A stretch of DNA of 64,000 nucleotides from Enhygromyxa salina. GTDB taxonomy: Bacteria > Myxococcota_A > Polyangia > Nannocystales > Nannocystaceae. Both the position numbers and the translations under genes were made by a program. The first letter of the stretch is position 1. Each line of letters begins with the position of its first letter. The notes beneath the pieces are model-generated. The model was not told the DNA's origin. It ran no database searches and saw nothing but the letters and a program-made list of their open reading frames with translations. The DNA is taken from the NCBI RefSeq assembly GCF_000737335.2, contig NZ_JMCC02000028.1, forward strand, positions 1 to 64,000, written 5' to 3'. This document shows, in pieces, positions 1 through 9,819 of the stretch.

Positions 1-2970
1 CTCAGCGGTGGGCCCTCGCTCAGCGGCGGTCCCTCGCTCGGCGCCGCGTTTGCGCCTGGCGCAGGTGGTGCCGGAGCTGGCGGCATGCCCAGTCTGGCCG
101 GCGGCGCGGTCGGTGCGATGCCTGGCGCTGATTCAGGCGGCGGGCTTGGCTCGCGGGTCCCCGCACGCCCAGAGCGTCGCAAGGCCGGCGAGCCCGACGA
201 CGAGTACATGCGCTGGGACGAGCTCGCCAACGCGTGGGACGACAGCGGTCGCAGCGACAACACGCTGCTCGACGGCAAGAACATCAAAGAGGCGGAGGTC
301 TGGTACCAGCGCAACCGCAACCGGGATCCCAAGCCGACCGCGCTGCACCGCGAGTACATCGAGGCCAGCAAGAACCGCAAGCGCAAGAAGCTGATCCGCG
401 TCGCGGGGATCATTGGCGCCGGCGTGGGCACGATCGCCGCCGGTGGTCTGGTCGCCAAGCTGCTGATCGGCAGCGATCCCAGCGGCAGTGACGACAACGA
501 CGACGGCGACACCGAGACCGGCGAGCTCACGCGCGAGGGCGAAGACGAGATCTACAAGATCGCCAACAAGGCGGCCGCCGACGCGGTCGCCACCGCCGAG
601 ACCGACGCACGCACCGCGGCGCTGATCGCCGCGGCGGCCCTGCACCTCGTCGCCGCGACCCCGGTCGTGGCTGGGTCCGATCCAGATCGTGCGCTGCGAA
701 CCAGCCTGGCCCATACCCGCGGCCGCGCGCTGGTCGACGAGCTCAACGCGGGCAGCGGCAAGGCCGTCAGCGCCGTCGCGTTGTCTCCGAAGGGCGACAA
801 AGCCATCGCGACCGCGGGCAAGGAGGCGATGGTCTGGAACCTGTCCACGGGCAGCACCAAGCCCGTGCACCTGCGTGGTCACCAGGGCCCGATCATCTTG
901 GCGGAAGCCAGCCCCGACGGGCGCTGGCTGGTCACCACGGCAGAAGATCGCACCATTCGTCTGTGGGATCTTCGGGCCGACGATCCCGGCACCGACACGC
1001 GGATCCTTCGGGATCACACGGGCAAGGTCAACAAGCTCGACTTCTCGACCGACGGGCGCTGGATGATTTCTTCATCCGCGGAAGACGGGCGCCCACGCAT
1101 CTGGGATCTGCACGCCGCTGATCCCAGCAGCCCGACTGGGGCGATCTCGGGTCACGAAGGCGTGATCACCGACGTGGCGATCGCGGGCGACGGCCGAGCC
1201 GCCTACACGGTCAGCGACGACGCCACCGTGAAGATCTGGGCGCTCGACAATGGCCGGGTTGGCAAGCGGATCTCGCTCAGCGGTCACGAGGCCCCGGTGC
1301 TCGCCGTTGACGTCAGCAACGACGGTCGCTGGTTGATCAGCGGTGGCCAAGATCAGACCGCGCGCATGTGGGACCTGAGCTCGGCGGCGCCGTGGCGCAA
1401 CCCGGTCGTGTTGATCGGCCACACCGGCCCGATCAACGACATTGCGATCACGCCAGACTCCAAGCTCGCCGTGACCGCGTCGAGCGACAACACCCTCAAG
1501 ATCTGGGAGCTACAAGCCAAGGATCCAGCGGCGACGGGCGTCACCTTCAAGGGCCACGAGCAGCTCATCAACCAGCTGCGCGTCGACGCGAGCAGCACCT
1601 GGGCCGTGACCGCGGGCAAGGACGCCAAGGTCATCGCGTGGAACCTGGCCAAGCGCGCGCAGGTCGTCGAGACCATCGAGTTCGCCGGTCACACCCGCGA
1701 CGCCGTGGCCGTGGCCCTGTCCGCCGACGGTCGGTCCATGGTCTCTGGCTCGATCGACGGCAACGCGTTCGTCTGGGACTACCGCGGGGGCACCGACGCG
1801 TCCAACGGCAACTACTTCCCGGCCCGCCTGCACACCGGCACGATCAACGACGTCGACATCAGCCGCGACGGCAAGCGCTTCATCAGCGCCGGCAGTGACA
1901 CCAAGGCCGTGCTCTGGGAGTTCGAGCAGAGCGGTCGCCCGTTTCCACGCGACGTCTTGGTGGGTCACGAAAAGCCGATCAACGCCGCCGCGCTCGCCCC
2001 CGGTGGCCGCTACGCCGCGACCGCTGGGCAGGACCAAAACATCCTGATCTGGGACATCGTCAAGGACAACCCAAACGAGACCGTCAAGAAGCTCGAGGGG
2101 CACACTGGCGAGATCATGGACCTGGTGTTCAGCTCCGACGGGTCGCGGCTGTTCTCGTGCAGCGCCGACAAGTCCGTGCGCGCGTGGTCGGCCGAGTCCG
2201 GCTGGTCCGGCACCGAGCTGGTCGCTCACAACGACGAGGTCGTGCGTCTCGCGATCTCGCCCGACGACAGCCTGCTGATCTCGGCCGACATCACCGGGGC
2301 GCTGATGACCTGGGATCTCAACGCGCCGCTTGGCGAGCCCAAGCAGCGGTTCAAGCCGCACGAGCGCGAGATCTGGATGGTCGGCTTCAAACCGGACGGC
2401 TCCGTGATGATCACGGGCAGCGCCGACCGCAACGCCCGCGTGTGGAGCATGAGCGACGACGGGCTCAACAAGGCCACCTTGGTCCTGCGCGGCCACACCG
2501 ACACGATCAACAGCGCCAGCTTCTCCAACGACGGCCGGTGGATCGCAACCGGCAGCCGCGACGGCACCGTGCGGCTGTGGGACCGCAGCTCCGAGCACCC
2601 CGAAGAGGGGTCCCGCGCCCTGGAGATGATCGACTCCAACGGCGTCGAGTGGGTCTACTTCGGGCCCGACAGCAAGCGCCTGTACACCGGCAACGGCGAC
2701 GGCAGCGTGCACATCTGGTACCCCGAGCCGCTCGAAGGCCGCGATGATCACCAGCTGCTGCGGGGTCATGAAAAGAAAGTCTCGGCCATGGTCATGCCGG
2801 TCGACGGCAGCTTCTTGCTGACCGGCAGCTACGATGGGACCGCTCGGGTCTGGCCCATGACCCCACCGCGCATGGTCCAGCTTGGCTGCTACGCGGTTGG
2901 GCGCAGTCCAACTGAAGCCGAGTGGCAGGACTGGCTGCCGGGTCAGCCGTACAAGCCGATCTGCGGCTGA
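1..2970 (+). CDS. WD40-repeat protein, 5' end outside window
   Basis: The frame is open from base 1, so the true start lies upstream; the first ATG inside is at 85. It begins with a Gly/Pro-rich linker, then a segment resembling the linker of STAND NTPases (LANAWDDSGR..LL.G..IKEAEVW...EYIEAS). A basic patch and one membrane helix (about residues 108-128 counted from 85) follow, then 16 WD blades ending in WD-type motifs (IRLWDLR, PRIWDLH, ARMWDLS, LIWDIV). The tail LTEAEW-type motif ending PYKPICG is the C-terminal module often seen behind bacterial WD40 propellers. The missing N-terminus is probably a kinase or STAND NTPase; this is inference. The propellers would lie beyond the membrane helix as a protein-binding platform. 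Confidence 0.85.
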   Translation, partial: LSGGPSLSGGPSLGAAFAPGAGGAGAGGMPSLAGGAVGAMPGADSGGGLGSRVPARPERRKAGEPDDEYMRWDELANAWDDSGRSDNTLLDGKNIKEAEVWYQRNRNRDPKPTALHREYIEASKNRKRKKLIRVAGIIGAGVGTIAAGGLVAKLLIGSDPSGSDDNDDGDTETGELTREGEDEIYKIANKAAADAVATAETDARTAALIAAAALHLVAATPVVAGSDPDRALRTSLAHTRGRALVDELNAGSGKAVSAVALSPKGDKAIATAGKEAMVWNLSTGSTKPVHLRGHQGPIILAEASPDGRWLVTTAEDRTIRLWDLRADDPGTDTRILRDHTGKVNKLDFSTDGRWMISSSAEDGRPRIWDLHAADPSSPTGAISGHEGVITDVAIAGDGRAAYTVSDDATVKIWALDNGRVGKRISLSGHEAPVLAVDVSNDGRWLISGGQDQTARMWDLSSAAPWRNPVVLIGHTGPINDIAITPDSKLAVTASSDNTLKIWELQAKDPAATGVTFKGHEQLINQLRVDASSTWAVTAGKDAKVIAWNLAKRAQVVETIEFAGHTRDAVAVALSADGRSMVSGSIDGNAFVWDYRGGTDASNGNYFPARLHTGTINDVDISRDGKRFISAGSDTKAVLWEFEQSGRPFPRDVLVGHEKPINAAALAPGGRYAATAGQDQNILIWDIVKDNPNETVKKLEGHTGEIMDLVFSSDGSRLFSCSADKSVRAWSAESGWSGTELVAHNDEVVRLAISPDDSLLISADITGALMTWDLNAPLGEPKQRFKPHEREIWMVGFKPDGSVMITGSADRNARVWSMSDDGLNKATLVLRGHTDTINSASFSNDGRWIATGSRDGTVRLWDRSSEHPEEGSRALEMIDSNGVEWVYFGPDSKRLYTGNGDGSVHIWYPEPLEGRDDHQLLRGHEKKVSAMVMPVDGSFLLTGSYDGTARVWPMTPPRMVQLGCYAVGRSPTEAEWQDWLPGQPYKPICG
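2950..2968 (+). repeat. 19-bp direct repeat, copy 1
   Basis: The 19 bases encoding the last residues of the WD40 protein (YKPICG, just before its stop) recur exactly at 5586-5604, where the reading also ends in a stop. Together the copies bracket the lower-GC gene at 3132-5348. Confidence 0.7.
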
Positions 2971-3131
2971 GGGGGAGCCGAGGTGCCGGAGCACCTTTGT
3001 CGTTCAGCGACCCGATCGCGGCCTCGACCTGCGAGGCCTCGAACGCGTGGATGCTGAATTCGGGTCGTCCACCGTCTTGCTCGACACCTCGAGCAAGAGC
3101 AGCCAGTAGTTGAGGGCCGCGAGCATCACAC

Positions 3132-5348
3132 CTAAAAGCTCACAGTGATAGTGGCCCTTTCTTCCGTCCCAGCAATTGAATGACTCAACTTTTTTGTTCC
3201 ACAAGCCGGAATTTCCACCGTCACGTCATAAGTACCGGCAGCGACGCTGCCTAAGGCAATCCTAGCTTTGCCCGAACCGCTGATAACGAATACACGCGAA
3301 AGCACTGGCATAATTTTGCCCTCGGCCCGGACGGTAGCTCGCCCAGTGTTCAGGCTTCCGGCACATGGTTGGACGTCGATGGCCAACTCGATGGGATCTG
3401 ACATGAGAAGGGTAACCGGGCCATTCACCGTCGTGGTCTCGCCGCTCGAACCATCGGGCGCGACAGCCGTGACAATGTGACTGACATGGGCACGGGCCCC
3501 CCCGATGACAAAATTACCCTCGACGTCCGCCGTGACCGATCCGACGGAGGCCCTGCGACCATCGATTTCTTCCCACACTGCGACGTTGGCAAACTCGACC
3601 GGCATCCCGGAGTCCCGAATGACTTGGCCGGAGATATCTGCCGTGTTCGTGATTATTACAGCATCCCGCGCGCCGACGCTAACCATTGCTTGGCCAAGGA
3701 AGATGTCGCGGCGGCTCGCTGTAAGCTCAACTTCCCGGGAAACGGGAGGCGTGTGAGTGCAAGTGAAAGCCCCGTTTGAGTCTGTAGTGGAGCACTGAAC
3801 TTGCTCACCCTCGAGCGTGAGAGAGCGAACTCCAATACCGGTGGACGACACAACCCTGCCTCGTGTGGTGACGCTCTCCGAAAATTGGAGAGTGATGTTG
3901 CGGGTCGGCTTGGAGAGTTCGAGGCTCGCCGACTCACCATTCGATCCGTTGGCGGTGATGGTGGCAGGAAAGGTCGTGGCGTCAGTGACGAAAACCTCAA
4001 ATTCGCCGTTCTCGTCGCAACGCTCGACGGTGCCGCCCACGCTGACGCTACATGCTCCGACCGGGTCGCCGACGGCCGAGATGACCATCCCGGTGACAGT
4101 GTCGCCGGGGGGCATGGGAATCGATACATTTTTGTGTTCGGGCGCCGCGACCTGGAACTCGGCACTTTGCAGTGGACTGTATCCTCGACAGTCTACTCGC
4201 ACAATGTACTTTCCGTCTCCGACCCCGTGGAACAGAATCTCTCCGCTTTGGTCAATAGATTCCTTTGAAAGAACTCCATAGTTCAAGCCCGCGTCGCTCA
4301 CAGGCCAAATGCTCCCCACGCCGCCCGCACAAGGGGTCTCTTGCTCGCTTTCGAGGGTGACCCGAACGAGTGCCATCTCAACCAGATGAATGGTAACTGG
4401 CGCAGCCCGTTCCCCAATCCCGACTTGAACGACGCCATCAGCTGCACCTCGCAGCGGACGCCTCTGCGCCTCAACGATCCATTGGCCAGGAGGAACGCCT
4501 GTAATCTCGAAGCGCCCGTCCGGTCCGCTCACGGAGCGAAGCGCCTGGCTCTCTCCAAACCGCGCTGTGATCGCTGTCACGGAGGCGCTTTCGACAGGCT
4601 GTCCGTCGCTGAGCACGGTACCTCGGATCACTGACTCTGGCGAGAGCTTGATCAGGATCTCGTTGTCGGCTTTGCTAATGTCCTGAGAGTGGTTTGCGTA
4701 GCCTTCGGCCTTGACGAGTAGCTTGTCGGCGGTACAACGATTCGTGAAATTCAGAGAGAATCGCCCATCGTCGTCACTTATAGCACTGGCCGCGACCTCC
4801 GCCTCCCATGCACCTTTCAGCCCGGTACAAGCAGCCCAAACCCACGCGCCGTTGAGTGGACCGCCGAATATGTCCTCGACTCGGCCTTGTACCTGTCGGC
4901 TTGCTGGGAACAGCACCAACTCTACAACGGCATTCTTGTGGGGCGAAGCGGGGAAACGCGCGCCGCTCACTTGAGCATATCCATTTTTGCTCGCCAATGC
5001 GATCATGACATCGGGATCGACGCATGGCCACTCCAGGTGACCTTGGCCGGATTGGTCCGTAGCCACGCAACTCACCTGGTTGAGGGTGATTGCATCGTGG
5101 ATACACACTGAGGCAGCCCCCAAGGCCACGTTGCTTTCGTTTCGCACGTGCGCCGTCACGGAGCATGCAAGCAGCGGGTTCACTTCGCCGAACGGCGACG
5201 TGTCGGCAGCGCGACTTGCTTCGGTTGGCGATGTGCTGCTACGAACGGGTGGTTTGCCCTGGTCCCACGTTTGGCTCGTGGCGATGATCGCGATGGCAAT
5301 CATCAATATGACGATCGCGATTGCCGCTATCTTGAAAACCCGGCTCAT
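3132..5348 (-). CDS. Membrane-anchored protein with CarboxypepD_reg-like repeats
   Basis: 738 residues. The N-terminal hydrophobic stretch (about 5-24) is a signal anchor or uncleaved signal. The rest is built from repeated beta-sandwich modules of the carboxypeptidase-regulatory-like type, seen as recurring G.V....G.P...A.V motifs near residues 155, 240, 415, 495 and 580. Such modules are exported and usually structural or adhesive. No catalytic motif is visible. The base composition is clearly lower in GC than the flanks, codons are less biased, and the gene lies between two copies of a 19-bp repeat. These are signs of recent acquisition. The start is the ATG before the hydrophobic stretch; only a weak AAGGCGG-type ribosome site precedes it. 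Confidence 0.8.
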   Translation of the reverse strand: MSRVFKIAAIAIVILMIAIAIIATSQTWDQGKPPVRSSTSPTEASRAADTSPFGEVNPLLACSVTAHVRNESNVALGAASVCIHDAITLNQVSCVATDQSGQGHLEWPCVDPDVMIALASKNGYAQVSGARFPASPHKNAVVELVLFPASRQVQGRVEDIFGGPLNGAWVWAACTGLKGAWEAEVAASAISDDDGRFSLNFTNRCTADKLLVKAEGYANHSQDISKADNEILIKLSPESVIRGTVLSDGQPVESASVTAITARFGESQALRSVSGPDGRFEITGVPPGQWIVEAQRRPLRGAADGVVQVGIGERAAPVTIHLVEMALVRVTLESEQETPCAGGVGSIWPVSDAGLNYGVLSKESIDQSGEILFHGVGDGKYIVRVDCRGYSPLQSAEFQVAAPEHKNVSIPMPPGDTVTGMVISAVGDPVGACSVSVGGTVERCDENGEFEVFVTDATTFPATITANGSNGESASLELSKPTRNITLQFSESVTTRGRVVSSTGIGVRSLTLEGEQVQCSTTDSNGAFTCTHTPPVSREVELTASRRDIFLGQAMVSVGARDAVIITNTADISGQVIRDSGMPVEFANVAVWEEIDGRRASVGSVTADVEGNFVIGGARAHVSHIVTAVAPDGSSGETTTVNGPVTLLMSDPIELAIDVQPCAGSLNTGRATVRAEGKIMPVLSRVFVISGSGKARIALGSVAAGTYDVTVEIPACGTKKLSHSIAGTEERATITVSF

Positions 5349-5349
5349 T

Positions 5350-5440
5350 TGAGGGCCGCCTTGTGCACTTCGTACGCTAGGCTAAACAAAAAAAAATGCA
5401 TTAAATATAACTCACGGGCGATAGTGCGCCGTCTCACGTA
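5350..5440 (-). promoter_or_regulatory. AT-rich leader, likely promoter of the 738-residue protein
   Basis: An A/T-rich stretch with an A9 run and a TTAAATATAA block lies directly upstream of the leftward gene starting at 5348, in an otherwise GC-rich region. No exact -35/-10 pair can be fixed by eye. Confidence 0.35.
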
Positions 5441-5585
5441 CGGGAAATTTTGATGGTTGGGCTAGCCAAACGGCCAATTTGGGGAGGCGGCGGGGAGGTG
5501 AGGTTGGCGGTGTTCGAGGGCCCACGCCTCGTTCCCATCGCACGCTCGAGGTCGAGCGTGCCCAACATCGCCGAGTTCGGAGCCC

Positions 5586-5604
5586 TACAAGCCGATCTGC
5601 GGCT
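5586..5604 (+). repeat. 19-bp direct repeat, copy 2
   Basis: Exact second copy of the 3' end of the WD40 gene (first copy 2950-2968). Upstream bases do not continue the WD40 similarity beyond AGCC. Confidence 0.7.
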
Positions 5605-5627
5605 AACTACCGGCGGATTGGAGTCGG

Positions 5628-7358
5628 CTACGGATCCGGGCAACTCCCGCCCGCTGCGGGACACGGTTCGAAGTCGTCGCCCGTCCACGTCACCACCGCG
5701 AACGAGGGATCGTCCAAGTCTGTTCGGAACTGCACGGAGATCCGCGTTGGCCGTCCATCGGCGACCTCGAGAACCCGCACCCGAAAATCGAGCGTTGCGA
5801 CCTCGTCGCCCACCTCGAACGGCTGGGTCGGGCTGCGCATCAAGGTGCTGTCGGGGCTGCGCAGCCATCCCTCGTCGTCTTGAAGCTCGAGTGTCCGCGC
5901 ATCGATCTGGCGGACCTGGAGGTTGGACGACGGCTCGGCATGGAGCACCCACGTGAAGTTGGGTCGATTGAGGCCCCGCGCCACGCGGGAGGGCGAGAGC
6001 AGCGACGCGAGCAGCAAGTTGGGCGCATGCACGATGACCAGCGACTGTCGACGCAGCTCGGCATCGTCGAGTGACGCAGCGATCGGGTATTCGGCGCTCT
6101 CCACTCGCAGGCGGTCGACGTTCGCGGCCACGAACAACGACGCGGCAGGGCTCAGCACGTAGTGGACGACGATCACGACCAGCGCGGCGAGCCGCTCGAG
6201 GACCAACGTGCGAGCGGACTGCAGGGCCGCCGCGATCACCTCGCCGAACGCAAGGCATGAGCCGATCGTCGCGAGCACGAGTACGCGGTCGTGTGGAATG
6301 GTGGTCGTTAGCGGCACGAGGCTCAGCGGGACCGCGCACGCCACGAAGCCGATCCGGCGGCGAAGCTCCGGCTCGCCTCGCGCGGCTACCAACGCCACGG
6401 CGAGCATGACCAAGACTGCGCCGAAGACTCGCCCGAGCGCCGCCGCGTCGATCGGCCCCGGCGGGCCGAACAAGTACACGAGCAGCTCCAGCGCGCGCTC
6501 GGGCATGCCCGACAGCCACAGCAGGGGTTCCGTGATCGGGTCAACGTAGACGCCCGAGCCAAACACGACATGCCCGAGGGTGTCGTGGGCAACGCGCCAG
6601 ATGATGATCACGAGCACGTACGGGGCGAGCGTAGCGATGCGCCTTCCCGTGCCACCGTGCTCGATCATCAAGGCATATCCGATCAGGAATCCGAGCACGG
6701 CCACGCCCATCTCGCCTGCCAGCAATCCCGCGAGCAACGCTGCCGGACCCAACACCGCGCCCGGCCGCCACCGATCTCGCCGCCAGCGATCGTGCGCGAG
6801 CAGGCACAGCAACGCGAACACCACGACCAACACCGCGTTCCGGTGGGCCAACCAAGCGGCCGCTGACACGTGCAGGTGGGTCAAGGAGAACCCGAGCGCG
6901 GCCGCACCTGCGGCGCAAGTCGAGCTTGCCAGCCGCCGGTACAGTGCCCACGCGAGGCCGCAGGCCAAGCCGTGCCAGGCGAGCTGGTGGAGGTGCATCA
7001 GCCACGGCGTCTCTGGCCACAGCATGTAGTCGAGGTAGTGGGTCACCGCGGTCAGTGGCCGCCAGAACGCAATGTGAACTTCAGAGCTGCTCCACCACGG
7101 AATTTGGCCGAAGTAGCGCATCCGCTCGAGCTCTTCGGGCGTCGCCCCAACGAGCACGAACATGTCCCACCACGGCTGCTCGGCGTGGCCGCCCAGCTTG
7201 GCCAGGATGAACGCGCGCTGGCCAAAGTCATCCGCCAGCAATCCCGAGCCGAGCGCGGGGCTGGCGAGGAGGATCCCGAGCAGGACGCATACCCACAGCA
7301 TCGCTCGATGTTCGAGGAGCCCCCGGATGCGCTCGCTCGATGTGCTCGTGTCGCTCAC
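5628..7358 (-). CDS. Multi-pass membrane protein, GT-C glycosyltransferase-like
   Basis: 576 residues from a GTG at 7358. A first membrane helix is followed by LLADDF, the acidic loop motif of GT-C enzymes. Then comes FWRPLT..THYLDY.LW..TPW..H.....WH, the arrangement seen in the TMTC and PMT-like families, and several more membrane helices. A soluble C-terminal tail follows. GT-C enzymes transfer sugars from polyprenyl-phosphate donors on the outer face of the inner membrane; donor and acceptor are unknown here. The frame is open up to an ATG at 7556, but that would overlap the upstream lipoprotein by about 165 bases with non-protein-like sequence, so the later start is preferred. It is likely co-transcribed with the lipoprotein at 7391-9058. 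Confidence 0.65.
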   Translation of the reverse strand: MSDTSTSSERIRGLLEHRAMLWVCVLLGILLASPALGSGLLADDFGQRAFILAKLGGHAEQPWWDMFVLVGATPEELERMRYFGQIPWWSSSEVHIAFWRPLTAVTHYLDYMLWPETPWLMHLHQLAWHGLACGLAWALYRRLASSTCAAGAAALGFSLTHLHVSAAAWLAHRNAVLVVVFALLCLLAHDRWRRDRWRPGAVLGPAALLAGLLAGEMGVAVLGFLIGYALMIEHGGTGRRIATLAPYVLVIIIWRVAHDTLGHVVFGSGVYVDPITEPLLWLSGMPERALELLVYLFGPPGPIDAAALGRVFGAVLVMLAVALVAARGEPELRRRIGFVACAVPLSLVPLTTTIPHDRVLVLATIGSCLAFGEVIAAALQSARTLVLERLAALVVIVVHYVLSPAASLFVAANVDRLRVESAEYPIAASLDDAELRRQSLVIVHAPNLLLASLLSPSRVARGLNRPNFTWVLHAEPSSNLQVRQIDARTLELQDDEGWLRSPDSTLMRSPTQPFEVGDEVATLDFRVRVLEVADGRPTRISVQFRTDLDDPSFAVVTWTGDDFEPCPAAGGSCPDP

Positions 7359-7390
7359 CGTGGCGCGCAGTGTAGTCGCTGCACGTGTCC

Positions 7391-9058
<1,668 letters not shown>

Positions 9059-9423
9059 ACTCCCGAATGGAACTCGCGCGCCGTGGAGAGGGAGCGTCCA
9101 GGATCCGTTGCTGCACGACTGGACAGGGCACACGCGTGCTCCGGCGGTCATGTCTCTGCGTACGTGACGCGCCGTCTGCGAGCCGCGCGACATCGCTCCA
9201 AGAACGGCCAAACGACCACGTCGGAAGACCAATTTTTCCAGATATCTCGTGAGCTATCGCGCCTAGAGCGAGATTACCGCGCCGTTTCTGCGCCTGCACA
9301 GCCACTTTTTCGATCTAAAGACCAATCGCCGGCGCCCAAGGTTGGCTTTGAGCCCTGCCAAAGAAGTGTTGATCGGCACCCCAAACGCTTCAAGAATGGG
9401 GCAGCTCGGCCCTCAGGTCCCCC

Positions 9424-9771
9424 ATGTACAAGCTCATCACCCTCTCAACGCTGTTGCTCGGCCTGGCGCTCGCGCCTGTGCTCGGTGGAAGCGTTGGGCA
9501 AGACCGCACCGGGCCCGCGCAAACCGATTCGCTCCACCCTGACTATCATCGCGATCGCGTTCGGATCGATCGCGAAAATAGCCAAGGCCTGAGCTCGCAG
9601 TTGGATGGCCCGATCGCCTCCTGCGAGTGGAGCTGCGAGGCGTGCGAGCCCGACCAAGGTTGCACCCAGACTTGCACGGAGATCGGCAACTGCGGCAGCA
9701 CCTGCAATGTCATCTCTCGCTGCGAAGTCGGCTTTGCGTGGGACGAAGCCAGCTGTAGCTGCGTGAATTGA
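9424..9771 (+). CDS. Small secreted Cys-rich protein
   Basis: 115 residues: a signal peptide (MYKLITLSTLLLGLALA), a polar spacer, and a C-terminal domain of about 50 residues holding ten cysteines ending in SCSCVN. This suggests a disulfide-locked extracellular miniprotein. It has no family that I recognise. It lies 48 bases before the DNA methylase in the same frame and may share its transcript, but nothing else links the two. The gene could be a toxin, inhibitor or structural peptide; none of these can be favoured. Confidence 0.6.
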   Translation: MYKLITLSTLLLGLALAPVLGGSVGQDRTGPAQTDSLHPDYHRDRVRIDRENSQGLSSQLDGPIASCEWSCEACEPDQGCTQTCTEIGNCGSTCNVISRCEVGFAWDEASCSCVN

Positions 9772-9819
9772 TCGGCGACGCGCGAGGAGCCTGCCGCGCC
9801 AGTATCATCGGCGCGCGCG

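Noticed and set aside
1510..2994. Long open frames opposite real genes, for example here and at 9805-11790, 21334-23436, 33806-35557 and 40723-42309
   Set aside because: They are antisense to genes with clear motifs, rich in Arg/Gly/Ala/Pro, and match no fold. High GC makes such empty frames common.
2998..3116. Short protein-like stretch on the minus strand between the WD40 gene and the next gene
   Set aside because: It looks like part of a coding sequence but has no start and no recognisable family, and it is too short to call a pseudogene.
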